From positions 687,001-751,000 of the forward strand of contig JAJTWR010000159.1 of NCBI GenBank assembly GCA_021613335.1: a DNA stretch of 64,000 nt. The letters run 5' to 3'. The notes under the pieces are model-generated. The model had not been told where the DNA came from. It did no database searches and saw only the letters and a program-made list of their open reading frames with translations. The position numbers were made by a program, and so were the translations under genes. Of the stretch, positions 1 through 11,252 are shown piece by piece (the stretch's first letter is position 1; the number at the start of each line of letters is the position of its first letter). The DNA is from Whitmania pigra. Its lineage: Eukaryota; Annelida; Clitellata; Hirudinida; Haemopidae.

Positions 1-1013
1 AATTGTCTACATTTCTTATACATGTTTTATGACATTCGCAGCTAATCTCCGGCTAATTTTAGCCGGGGCAGGGGTCCCCGGTCGATTTCTAATCTCAACC
101 CGCTTCAGTACATCGATTGCTCAATAAATTCTAAAATATAATATTTTTTTATTGGGTGTTGGTAATTCATATAATTAGTGACGATCCTACAAGGTAAGTT
201 CGCTTGCGCTTCTATGTATTTGCATAATTTTGACAGTCATCTAATAAAAAAAAAAAAAAATAAATTTTAAAAATATTTAATTTTTGTAAAATTTTAAGTT
301 TTGTATTATACCATTACATACCGCAAATATATTATTCGACATTCATGATCTTTGAAAATAAATCTTGGTCGTATGGCATTTTCCACAGGCTGGCGGCTTT
401 CTTGTCAGATTCGCATTTTTGGTATTAGTTTCAGAAGAAAAGCATAAAAAAAAGTACTCGAGAATTAGGTGCGTTGTTTTGAATTTACATAACGTAGATT
501 TTGTGCTAGTGAATATATTTAACCTGCATTCAACTAGTCGCAACATTTATAATGTTTAATCGTGATTTGAAATATAAGTATATATATATAATTATAAGCA
601 CTGTATTAGGCTAAATACTATTAGGTAATAAAGTAGAACATTGAAGAACATAATTTAGATGCTTAATAAATTGTGATTTTATTAAAAACAAGTTAGACAC
701 CATTGTAACAATTTTGTTATTTTTTGGCCAACTATTCAGAACCGACATTTTATAGATTTAAAATGTAGGCTTAAGCTGGTTGGAAAATTAGTTTGTGATT
801 TTAATATTTTGATCTTTTCATTGAAGTGCGATGATGAGTCAAGTTAAGATCTCACACATTATGAATCGTATAACTGAATTATGAATAATTTTTTAAGTTG
901 CTTTCTTTATATAAGCTTAATTAAGCTAATTATTTAAAAATGTAAATGCTCATGGAGGGATATCTAAATGAATTTAGCTGGATTACAGGTTTTATTGTCT
1001 TTGTGCATAAGAA
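1..1013. other. Intergenic DNA upstream of CRLF3
   Basis: AT-rich sequence with no convincing coding exon. The first 100 bases hold a GC-rich patch with a hairpin (CCGGCTAA, then TT, then TTAGCCGG, near 48-67) followed by a CCCCGGTCG run. A related GC-rich motif occurs, inverted, near 39717-39755, so this is probably the edge of a mobile element cut by the window. The two short ORFs near 343-559 lie on opposite strands over the same bases and have no recognisable content. Confidence 0.4.
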
Positions 1014-4000
1014 ATGGCAGATAATGTATGTGATGATCTCAAAGTGCTTCAAAGCTTAAATGACAGAGCTGTTATTGATACACTTCCTTATCATGAACAG
1101 GTATACATATCTGCAACATACATATCTATCATTGATATATTCATAGCTTTGGTTCACTTTTTATTAACAATATTTTAGATTACTCTAAATGCTAAATTCC
1201 AAAAGGAACAAATAGAAAAGCATTTTGATGTTATTAAGTCTGCATTTACCAAGCTGATAGATGAAAGAGCAGCCTTTTTGAAGGAGCAAGTTGATGAGGC
1301 AGAGAAAAAGTCTTTAGATAAAGTTCAAGCATATGGGGAAATTATTGAAGGTGGCAATGCTATGCTGGAATCCAAGACAAATCATGGTGAATTAATTTTA
1401 ATGTATTTTTAGATATAGGTTTGTCATGTATTGTCGTGTGCAATATATTTGTAAAATTATATTATCCTTTTGCAAATATATGCAACAACTTACGATCTTC
1501 TAAGTTGAAGTCAAGGCACATTGTTATGAAGTAAAGTAGCTTGTTTCAGTTAGTTGCTGTACATCATTTTCATTACTTCACAAGTTCACATGTGATATCA
1601 TATGGACATCAATATTCAACAGCTTATTGGTTTATATTATAGTTGTCAACATAATTAAGTCACTTGGTTTTTTATAGTTGCAAAAGAACAGATTGAAAAA
1701 GAAGATGTAAAAGCATTTGAGGAATTGAAATATGAAAAACTCAGGTAAGACTTCAAAAACACATTAATTAGTATTGTTTGATAACACTTACATGTCAGGG
1801 ATATTCTCTTGAAGTTATGCCTGATGTAGTTTATTTGGCATGCGTTCTATAGAGAATGACATAAAATTGACTGTGCTGATGAATGTGGTTAAAAGTTTTT
1901 ATCACTTTCAAGAAAAAAGGTCATACATTTCGTTTAGTGAAAATTTCCTGCTGCTGTTTTTGGCATGTTGCTTTGAAATTATATTAATTAAATATTTTAT
2001 AATTTAATATTTGGTAATTGATATTTTATTGTAATGTGGTCTTCAATTATTTTATGTATTAATTCAGTTTCATGTATTAATGTAAACAATTTGCAGCTCA
2101 GCTACTGCAGTTCCATTTCAAAAACTCACAGGCACAATTCTCCAACTTTCAGCAGAATCTCAAATAGTGGCACAGCTAAAGAATCTTATCAGTTCTTTTG
2201 GTAAAATCTCAATCCAGCCACTATTGATCATCTCGGATATTTCTACAAAAACGTTTTCTATAACAGTCAAATGGAAAATGCCTGAAGATACGGTACTTGA
2301 TTTCTTTAAGCTACATTGATGCTTTGACAATGCTACTAACATGGGTCCAAAATATGTAAATTTATTTTGTGTGATGTTACTTTGCAATGGCTGCTGAAAA
2401 GTGAAGTTATGTTTCCATTCTCTTTTTCAAGAGGCTTCTGACTTCTTTAATGCACTTTTTAAACTCCCGTTGACTTGAACTGAGACCTAAAGTCATTCTA
2501 GTCAGAATTGTCAAGTCCCGTGACTTCTAGGAAAGATTGTTTTCATAAATATATATTTTGTATTTCATTTTTACCTCCTTCATTTCATCTTAGGACACAT
2601 TCTTTCATATTGCACACTGACAGTGTATTTTTTGTCATTTAAGTCTGCCCAAAAATTCCAAATTTATATTTTCATCCTGATAGGTGAAGGTGATAAGACT
2701 TGGTATCGACAGGGGTCACATTTTTAGCCGGAGCTCGGAAATAAAATACTTTTTTAGATAAGGAACCTTCTAATGTATTAAAAGTAATTTTATGTTATTT
2801 TACTTAAAACTATATGCAATACTACCATGCAAATTCAGATTAATGCAGTTACTTAGCCATTATTCCATCATTTCAGGACTCATTCTGTAATGTTTCCGTT
2901 TATTTCAATATGTAACTGACTAAACACAATAACAATAACTGCTAATCAAGACAGTCGGGACAAAATTATTGTTGTCTTCTGAACCCTTGTCTTCTCGGGA
3001 ATGTCTGCTCGAATGTTGACCTGCACATCAAGTTGGCCTCAGCACCGGTGTCCAGTTTGCAACTGATTGCTTGTCCACCCACTATGATGGTCGTCTTCCA
3101 ACTCTTAACACTTCCATTATCAACACCCACCTTTGATATGCTGAACTCATCCAAATCCAAATGTTGTTCCACCTGGTCTATGCTTGTCCCAAAACGATTC
3201 GATGAGCCGTGAAGTGTAGATTTTTGCCTTGGTATTATTTTTGATGCCCTGCACATCGAACTAAAATGATTTTCTTTACCGCATGTAAAACATCTCTTAC
3301 TGAAGGCTGGACACCGCTTAGGTTCATGTTGCCTGCCGCATTTTTTACAACTGTCATTCCATTGCTTGTGCGTTGTGTTTTTCTTGGGGAATCTCTTTGT
3401 TCCAAGGAGGTCTATGACTGCTTCTTCATTTTTTATAACTTTCAATTGCTCATTTGTGGCTTCTGTAGCACTACAAATCTGCAATGCTTTAGTCAGAGAA
3501 AGGTCTGGTTCTCTGAGCATGCGTTCCTGTGTGCGATTGTCTCTGCAACCTAGAACAACTCTGTCACGAATGAGGGATTCTTCTTGATCCCCAAACTCAC
3601 AAGTTTTAGCTCGGGTGCGAAAGGTTGTTGCAAAGTCATCTATGGACTCTCCAGGGCCTTGGGCGGTTTTCCAAAACTGTAACCTTTCAAAGACTGTTTT
3701 TCTTAGGAGAGCAGTATCAGTGACACTTTTCTTTTATTGCACCTATCTTCTTCTTATAAATCAAAGCTGAACATGTTGAAAATGTGCAGTCCTTCTTCCC
3801 CAATTGCTCTCAAAAACATAGCGACCTGAACTTTCTCTGGAAGTTGGTCACATCTAGAAGCAAGGAGAAACAAATCAAATCTTTGAAGCCACATTCTCCA
3901 CGCTTCGTCTACATTTCCACTGTCAAACTTCAACTCTGTCGGCGGTTGAAATCCGTTAACTGTCGACTGTGTATTTGGATGCTTTACATGAGGAAAAGAG

Positions 4001-7000
4001 AAGGCAATTGCAACCATAAAATGAAAAGCAGAAGATGACATGATCATGTGGTTATGATGGACAAAGAAGTTCGCATATTAATGGAGAAAAGCGTCACAAC
4101 CAGGTACATGAATCTCTTGGTCTAGGCAAACAGCCTAAGAAAAGATAGTTAAGCAAAAACACCAGAAATTACCAACTTAGAAAAAGAGTTAAAGAACTGA
4201 CTTTTGAAGTATGTAAATTGATATTTTGAGCCTTCCCGTATTTCTGTATTGTATTATAAGTTTAAATTATAAAAAAAGGGAATAAATGAATTCTAATAAT
4301 CTATAAATACCATTACTTTTGTTATTAATTTCTGTCCTACATAATGCAATGGAAGGTCCTTAAAAGACCTACATTTTGATTTCCAAAATTCCTGTATGAT
4401 CCATGTAAAATGCTACTGCTCTGAAGATAATGTGTGGTTTGACAACTCTTAAAGAGCTCACTTTTCAGATAATCAGTACTTGTTGAACAACTATCCAGCC
4501 TATTTAAGTTTTTGTTTGGTTGATTTGGTACAATGGGATTTACTGGCATTATCAGACAGCCTATTCTTGGATGAAATGTTTGCTTTTGCTCTTATCTTGG
4601 AACAACAGATTAACAAGCATTACCAGTCTCAGAGTCACTTTAGATTGCCAGTAGTTGCAGACACATTTTCTGTGGGTAGCAAGATAGTCTATGTTGTGAG
4701 AAATACCAAATTGGGTCATGTTTGGTATGTGTCATTACAATATAGTAAATCTTTGTAAACAAAAAGAAACTTTGAAGCCTTAATCCAAAGAAATAACAAG
4801 ATACAAAATGATGTTGAAATGCTTTCAATGAAAATATTTCAAATTAAAAATTTATAAAATTAAAAAAATTCATTGCATTAATTACCCAGTAACATGCATT
4901 AATCTACTAATTTTCATTTTTGTTTGTTTTGTTAATTATTAGAGGCCATAATTTTCATTTTTTATGCATTTATTGAAAAATTATTTTCTTGCCTTCCTTT
5001 TTGAGGGGATCAAAATTTTGTAATGTTATATTGATAGGGGATATAGTTTTTTTGTGACAACAGGGTGGATGAGGTAAAAAATAGGAATGACCCTTTAGTA
5101 ATGGTCAAATTCTAGTTGATGTATTATCAGGCCTGCAGATGAAATAAACGCATTTGAGTTAAGGATGTCAGTTGTAATGTTTCTAGTTTTAATTTATTTA
5201 GCATTTTAAATTTGGAATCTGAAATATTAAATTATAACTTTGATGGACAGTGGATCTTGCATATATCTGATTGTTGCTAATAATTTTATGCTTTATAAAC
5301 CCTTCAGAACTCAGGTGATATCTGCATGTTCGTATTGCAAATGTTAGAAGTGGGATCTTCAAAGGATTATTTTGAGGTTTACAGAGGGAATCAAACTAGT
5401 TCTGTTATTCGTAATTTGAAACCAAATCAGGAATATTCTTTCAGAGTTTCCAGATTAATCACCAACTGTTTACCTTTTTGGAGTGTTCCAAAGTCAGCTT
5501 CAACTCTTACTCCAGTTTTGAGTGAGCATTTACATTCTAAATACAATTTAATCAGCCTTGTTTCTTATATTTCTTTCAAAGGTAGTGCATGTAAAAAGAT
5601 TATGAGCACCAGTTAATTCTAACACAACTCCTAAAATATCAAACTGATGAATGCCAAATTTAATTCTAATTCAATCAGCAAATATTTAAAGTGCCTTATG
5701 TATCCTATAGGATGTCAAAGCACTGTAAGCACTTGTAGCAATCAGAAGGCAGTCAAATTATAAAAAAATGAAATAAGTGAGAAATAAACAGAAATAAAAT
5801 AAATAAATAAACGTGTGTCACTCAAAATTAATTTTTTTTAATTTCATGTGCCCATCCCCCAAAATGTAAAAAAGCGAGTCTTGCAAATTGTTGATATTGT
5901 TAGTGTTTACTGGTTGCTCAATGCTGAGTTTAAAAAAACAGTCTTAAATGATTAGGTTGAATTGAATTGTTGACCGACAATTTCTTCAAAGATCAATGGT
6001 TCAACTCATTAGTTTTAATTTAAATGCCTTGATTTAAGTCTATTATTATCATCTATTGATGCCCATTATGTGTCTGGTAGTTCAGAAAAAATAGTATCTA
6101 ACATCTTTGTCAAATCTGTTGCTACAGTAATAAGGGCGGGCTTGTTAGGATTTGCAAGATCATGGCAATTTTTCTCAATCACTTGCAATAGGAACTGTTT
6201 CTGTTCCTCTTGAGTTGCTAGAACTCTTAAATTAAAACCATTCCTATTTTGACTGCAGTACCACAACCATGGATGACTTCATCTGCTAAATCTGAGAATG
6301 CTAAACTGACTAGGACTTTACCTAAACACCATATGTGTCCAGATAATGACTTAATTACACATTAGCTATGGCTTCACTCATTTTTTGTAGCTTTCAACTC
6401 ACAGAATATGACCATATCTTTCTGTGGAGCAGATGAAGCACATGGAAATGTTAACCAGGCCTTCAGTTAAACCTTCATTACAAAAAGTGGCGAAGCAGCC
6501 AAGAGATGACAGCTCATCTTTTATCTTTTTTATTAGAGTTAAGATAGAGATGTTTAAAAGACGACCAAGCAGCAATCTCGCAGATGCACTCCATAGTCTG
6601 CTGAAAAAGACATGTAACATCCTCTGGTTTGGAGGATATGTTTGGATGTCATCAGCATGTTGGTGACTGAAGAGGCCATGTTGCTTATTAAGTTGCTCTA
6701 CATCTATTACATATAGAGAAGCGTGCATTGGCTAAAGGATTGAGCCATGTGGTCACTTGAGATGCCCTCAGTAACCATATCATGGCCACCAGTTGATAAT
6801 ATTGTTTGTTTTCTGCCTGTTAGGTAAGATCTGACCCATCCAAGCATCGCCCGATGCATTCCGAATGATTTCTCTTATCTGTTTGGAAGTATTTCATGGT
6901 GAGCGGTGTCAAATGCCGCAAACATCTAGAAGGATTAGAGAAACACTGAATTTGGATTCTATGTGTACATTGTGATGTTGTGCACTTGAAAAATTTCATT

Positions 7001-9555
7001 TCAATTGATCAGATGATGGTTGGAAATTAATCACAGTGTTTTTTTTAGGCAGTGAAAAAAGGTTACAACTTTGGAGAATTTAGTTTGTGGCTAAATTATC
7101 ATATCTTTAATTTTTTTCCAAGCATTATTTTGATTAATATCTTAGTATTCTTTACTATTTAAAATATTTATATGCATAAATTTCTTAGATTTAGTGGATG
7201 CCTCAAACTACTCTTCCAGGCCATGGCCTCGGCCAGCTTTCCCTTTGTTAAATATGTTTTTCCACCTGCATATATTTTATTAGCAATTGTTCTCCAAACA
7301 TGTGCAATTAGGTTGAGTTGTGGGGCTGTTGGTGATCAGCTCATAATCTCAATTTTTCGTAGCTGGAAAAATTTTCTTAGCAATGCTATGGAGATAAGAA
7401 CATGTTCAATGTTTCAGCATAGTTTGAAGAATTTTGAACTTCTTTTACGTTGAATAAAGTCATCATGCATTTTGAAGAAATTCCACCCAAACCATAAGCA
7501 AGCTTCTTGTTTGATACCTGCTAAAGTTTGATTTATGTTTGTCATTTCAGTTTTGGAAATAACATTGGTTGCAGTCACTTCCACCCACCACATTAAGATA
7601 TGTTTGGTCAAAAGATCTGAAAATGATCATTTCCTTGGCCCTAATCTTTTTGTTATATTCAAGGCCTTCAAACATCTCTCATAATTAAACATTCCATCAT
7701 CTTACAAGTAGTAAATGCCATTTATATAATTGTGCAGGGCAAGTATTATAATATTTTTTGAAGAAACTTTTAAATATATTCTAATGAATATATTGTTGGA
7801 AATTGTAAAGTGCTTGTAACCTTTTTCCACAGCCTAATTAGAATGTTTTGATGAATTTCCAAGCATTATTTGTCCAATCAAAAAGAATTTTTGCACAATT
7901 ATGTGATGTCACACTTTATGTTATAAATTCACAATTTGACTGATCAGTTCAATATGTTAGGAGTTATGCTAAAATAAAGGGGTGCTTGTAACCTTTTTAC
8001 AAGCACTGCATATTGCTTAATAGTGGCAATGTTGATGTCATTGGTTGGAAGATAGATTGCAAGATGAAAGATCAAAAGGATATAACAGACATGTTTAATA
8101 TTTGAAATTGGTTTAAGAAGATGTTTAAGTTTAAGTTTTAACAACAAAAATGATTAATAATCCTTTGGTAATAAAATGGATTAGAAGTGTTAAGTTGCAC
8201 ATTCAGGGGGTATTTACATTTTTTAATACAAAAATTATTATTTATTAATGATAATTAAATAATCAAAATATTTTAACTGCATCTCTTTCTTAACTCATTG
8301 TTGAGCTTAAACTATGAAGACTTGTGAGATCTGAAAGGATGAATTGCCATAAAATGCAATAAGCGCTTTACAACATTGTAAAGATGACATGATGCCAAAT
8401 ATTTAAACACGACTTCATTTGCAAGCCATGTTTACAGCAGAGATTCAAAGATGTTCCTATACATTATGTTGTTCAAAAACCTATTTGAGAACTTATACAT
8501 CTGAGAACATATTAAATGGTTAAATATTAAATTCTTCTGCATTTGTGTAGCAACTTGAGATCATCAGTGGAATCAGATCTAGTTTATAAAATTTCTGGAA
8601 AAAAATCGACATACATCTAACCTAAAGTCAAAATCATCATTACCACCGTCATCATCAAAATAAAGTGGTTTTTGACATTTGAAACTGTTAATAATTTTGA
8701 AATAAAGTTTAAATTATTTTGTTCTATTGTTTAGCAATATTGGTTATTTATGAAAAATTAATTTAAATTTAAAGAATCAGCATATAGCATAACATTAGAA
8801 AAATCACTTCTAGTAAACAAAATATATAAAATGGTGTTCATAAATCACCCCCTCCCCCCTGAATAAATTTATGCATGTTCCAGTGAGAATGTTGAATATT
8901 GAATTGTGTTTTCCTGTGATTCAATTTTTAAGTATTTTTTCAATTTGGGTAAATTCCATGTAAATATGTAAAATTTGTTAAATGATTTGTTTATTTCAGA
9001 ATGGAAATTGGGTTCTGGCTGCACACTGTTAAATGATGCTGCTACTCTGACTACATCTTTGTCATCAACTTCTATATTTCTATCAAGTTCAAGGTCTTAT
9101 GTTTGTGGCCAAACACTGGTATTTTCTATAGAAGCATTGCCAGATGATGCCATCATGGAAGAAGATGGGTTTGGTCTCTCAACCATGGAGAGCAGTGACA
9201 TCAAACCCATGGATAAAGGATCACTATTTTTGACCTGCACAGGTTTCTCATAAGTTTTAAGAAACATAGCATTGTAGTGGTGTAATGTATTTTGGTCATT
9301 GATTTAGGAACAATTTGTGTTGGTGCCCAAAAAATGACCACAAGATTGCCCGCCATAAAGCAAGGTTCTATCATCACATTTGATTCTGAGAAACTTCCAA
9401 ATAACAAAGTTCGAGTAACAATTGAGATTGAAGAAAAAGTAGTCACATTTGATTGGATTGGGAATTGGGATTTCCAAAATATGCTTGGATGTGACACTAA
9501 CTTGCATTTTTTTGCTCGCCTCACATCTCCTGGATGGAGAATAACAGTGGAGTGA
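1014..9555 (+). CDS. CRLF3: Cytokine receptor-like factor 3 (CRLF3) homologue, 7 exons
   Basis: Proposed coding exons are 1014-1100, 1179-1386, 1678-1744, 2097-2292, 5308-5521, 9000-9242 and 9308-9555. Their phases agree and give about 420 residues, close to the roughly 440 of vertebrate CRLF3. Residues 1-120 are charged and predicted coiled coil. One fibronectin type III domain follows across exons 4-5, from about residue 160, with LKPNQEYSFRV typical of its late strands and a weak WSxWS-like patch (PFWSVPKS). A SPRY domain in exons 6-7 runs to the C terminus, ending GWRITVE. CRLF3 is a conserved orphan receptor-like protein linked to neuroprotective erythropoietin-like signalling in insects; its biochemical role is not settled. 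The family call rests on the domain order coiled coil-FN3-SPRY and on length. Introns 4 and 5 are large (3.0 and 3.5 kb) because of transposon fragments. Confidence 0.88.
2940..4047 (-). mobile_element. Decayed Gypsy-type gag/protease fragment
   Basis: This lies antisense inside CRLF3 intron 4. Reading the minus strand, a gag-like segment (about 4047-3754) is followed after a frame break by a retroelement nucleocapsid region with two cysteine knuckles (CKKCGRQHEPKRC and CFTCGKENHFSSMC, about 3430-3250). An aspartic protease start (CKLDTGAEANLM, about 3060-3020) comes next. Reverse transcriptase, integrase and LTRs were not seen. It is broken and differs from the younger element at 22.5-25.9 kb, so it is an old, truncated copy. 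Confidence 0.8.
6390..6960 (-). mobile_element. LINE reverse transcriptase fragment (Jockey/CR1-like), degenerate
   Basis: This is antisense in CRLF3 intron 5. The minus strand holds two classic landmarks of non-LTR reverse transcriptases in the right order: a decayed AFDT-H-EIL block near 6915-6880, and the catalytic-site region read as QHADDIQTY near 6660-6625. A stop and frame changes interrupt the frame between and around them. No endonuclease or 3' tail is evident, so this is a short dead fragment. A weak minus-strand ORF at 6066-6266 may belong to the same insertion but is not recognisable. Confidence 0.7.
6961..8999. other. Rest of CRLF3 intron 5
   Basis: About 2 kb of AT-rich intron sequence. 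Short ORFs occur on both strands (for example 7172-7453) but they overlap each other, show no domain, and are not bounded by splice signals fitting the gene. The phrase 'gcttgtaaccttttt(a/c)cA' recurs near 7810 and 7985, suggesting a small local repeat. No gene is called. Confidence 0.35.
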
Positions 9556-9813
9556 ATAATTTACTTTCCAAGGCTCCTTGTGGCAAATAGTAATTCATTG
9601 TAAACTGGTTTCTCAAATGGTCCCCATGACTTTTCATTGGTCCAAATGCTATAATGGTGTTCATCTGCTGTTGTTTTCGATCGTTTTTTGACCTGAATAT
9701 TAAAAGGATCTAATATTAAGTCGTTGTATACAATTAATTTAGTTGCGCTTGGAAACGAAGTCTATTGCAAAAGACCCGCTTTACGAGAGATCGGGCCAAG
9801 CCATAAAAAGCCT

Positions 9814-9831
9814 TGACGTCAGCTGACGTAA
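9814..9831 (+). promoter_or_regulatory. Paired CRE-type sites (TGACGTCA and TGACGTAA)
   Basis: A perfect palindromic cAMP response element, TGACGTCA, at 9814-9821 is followed two bases later by a near-perfect one, TGACGTAA, at 9824-9831. They sit 8-25 bases upstream of the ATG at 9839. CREB/CREM/ATF-family factors bind such sites, and in mammals CREM drives many post-meiotic sperm genes. Use as a promoter here is inferred from position and spacing. Confidence 0.6.
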
Positions 9832-9838
9832 TGTTTTG

Positions 9839-10483
9839 ATGTCGTCAAACGCAATGGAGGAAATCGATGCAGATGAAGGCACTTTATGTGATGCTAAGTA
9901 TGCAGGAATGGGAATCGCTTTGGACATTGAGTTCGGTCCCCTGTCTCAGCGAAAATTGGATGAGGATTACATCCAGAAAAACGATATAGAATACGTTTTT
10001 AAAAGCATTATAGCAGGTCTCATGATGAAGCGTCCTTCGGATCATGTTAACTACATAGAAAATAGGTTGAAGGAGCTAAAATTAGAGCGAGATAGAGCCA
10101 AAATCAATATTACACTCATCGCATTAAAGGCTCAGGAAAACGGTAGTGAATGCAACTCTCCACCGCCTCAGAAACAACCTGAAATAGATCTCAAAAATAA
10201 AAACTCCTGGACCCAATTTGCTGATCCCCTTCATCCCCAACGCAGTGTCGTAAAGACAAAATTGTATATTGACTGCTCAGAAGTTAAAGAAGTGGAATGT
10301 AAAGAAGAAGAGGACAATATGCTCAAACAACCCGTGAGCCTTCACGATCTGGCAAGCAGAATAGTCATTGAGAGGAGCACCAACATGTTTGACATTCCAG
10401 TAATCCAGGAGCCTTTGATTGTCGATATGGGAAAAGTTAACAACAAACCACTTTTTAATTTTACTGATGAGGACGTGCAATAA
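9839..10483 (+). CDS. Single-exon protein with a possible RIIa/DPY-30-like helix pair
   Basis: An open frame of 214 residues from ATG 9839, the first ATG in frame, to TAA, with an AATAAA at about 10580. The acidic N terminus (MEEIDADEGT) leads into a segment at roughly residues 38-70 reading YIQKNDIEYVFKSIIAGLMM then KRPSDHVNYIENRLKELK. The pattern 'aromatic-hydrophobic helix, KRP-D, second helix ending in L-xx-L' resembles dimerisation/docking (RIIa) domains of PKA regulatory subunits and of many sperm-tail and ciliary proteins. The rest is low-complexity and charged, without a fold I recognise. I infer a cilium or sperm-flagellum anchoring role; this is not proven. There is no intron, in contrast to its neighbours, so a retrocopy origin is possible. 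The two CREs upstream and the DCST genes downstream fit male-germline expression. Confidence 0.6.
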   Translation: MSSNAMEEIDADEGTLCDAKYAGMGIALDIEFGPLSQRKLDEDYIQKNDIEYVFKSIIAGLMMKRPSDHVNYIENRLKELKLERDRAKINITLIALKAQENGSECNSPPPQKQPEIDLKNKNSWTQFADPLHPQRSVVKTKLYIDCSEVKEVECKEEEDNMLKQPVSLHDLASRIVIERSTNMFDIPVIQEPLIVDMGKVNNKPLFNFTDEDVQ

Positions 10484-11252
10484 TACTAATAGTTCCTGCT
10501 TTTTTCAGAAATTCAAAATTTGTGGAAATAACGATTTATAAATTCTGAACGTTGAACGTGTTTTTTTATAATGTTTAAAGAAATAAACTTTGCGTTTTAT
10601 TGACTTGCTTTTGGGACAATTGTATGATGTCGGTAGTATAACATGTAACTGGATTTGACCAGGCGGAGGATAACAAAACATCTATCTTCTCCACTGACAA
10701 GCAAGAAGAAAAAAGGGCTTTATGGTTGGTGGGGCCCCTATACAGCGGCACAAGCCGTAATGACTATGTCTAAATACTGCACTGGTATAGCAAATTTAAC
10801 CCATAGTGACTCGATCATTTGCTTTAAGTTTCATTGAGTTACGGTTACTGTTCCCACGTCTTTACATCAAAATTAGAAAACCGTTTCGATTTACACTAAC
10901 AAATGTTACATGAGTTTTCTTTGACACTGAAATAATGCTCTCGTGAGAAAGATCATTCACATTCAATGAAAAGATGAAAACTTCAAATATTTATTTATTA
11001 GCTTGCACTATTCGAACATAATAATGTAAACAGTAAATTGAAATAAATTTCACATTTTACCATGAAACATTTTTTAATGTCCATCCCTGGAATAAATTAA
11101 AAACAAACTGACTTTGTATGATATTTACTGGTCAGTGTATGGGTAAACCCGGCAAAAGTGAGTTATTTATTTATTTATTTTGTACGAATTCGTATTGCAT
11201 GCAATTGTGTTCGTTTATTGAATTTTTGTATAGCTTCCAGGTCTTTTAAAGC
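10484..11252. other. Spacer between the RIIa-like gene and DCST2
   Basis: It holds the 3' end of the preceding gene (AATAAA near 10580) and the presumed DCST2 promoter. A run of TTTA repeats lies near 11163-11180. A 60-codon frame at 10655-10837 has no recognisable domain and is not called. No mobile element is evident. Confidence 0.4.
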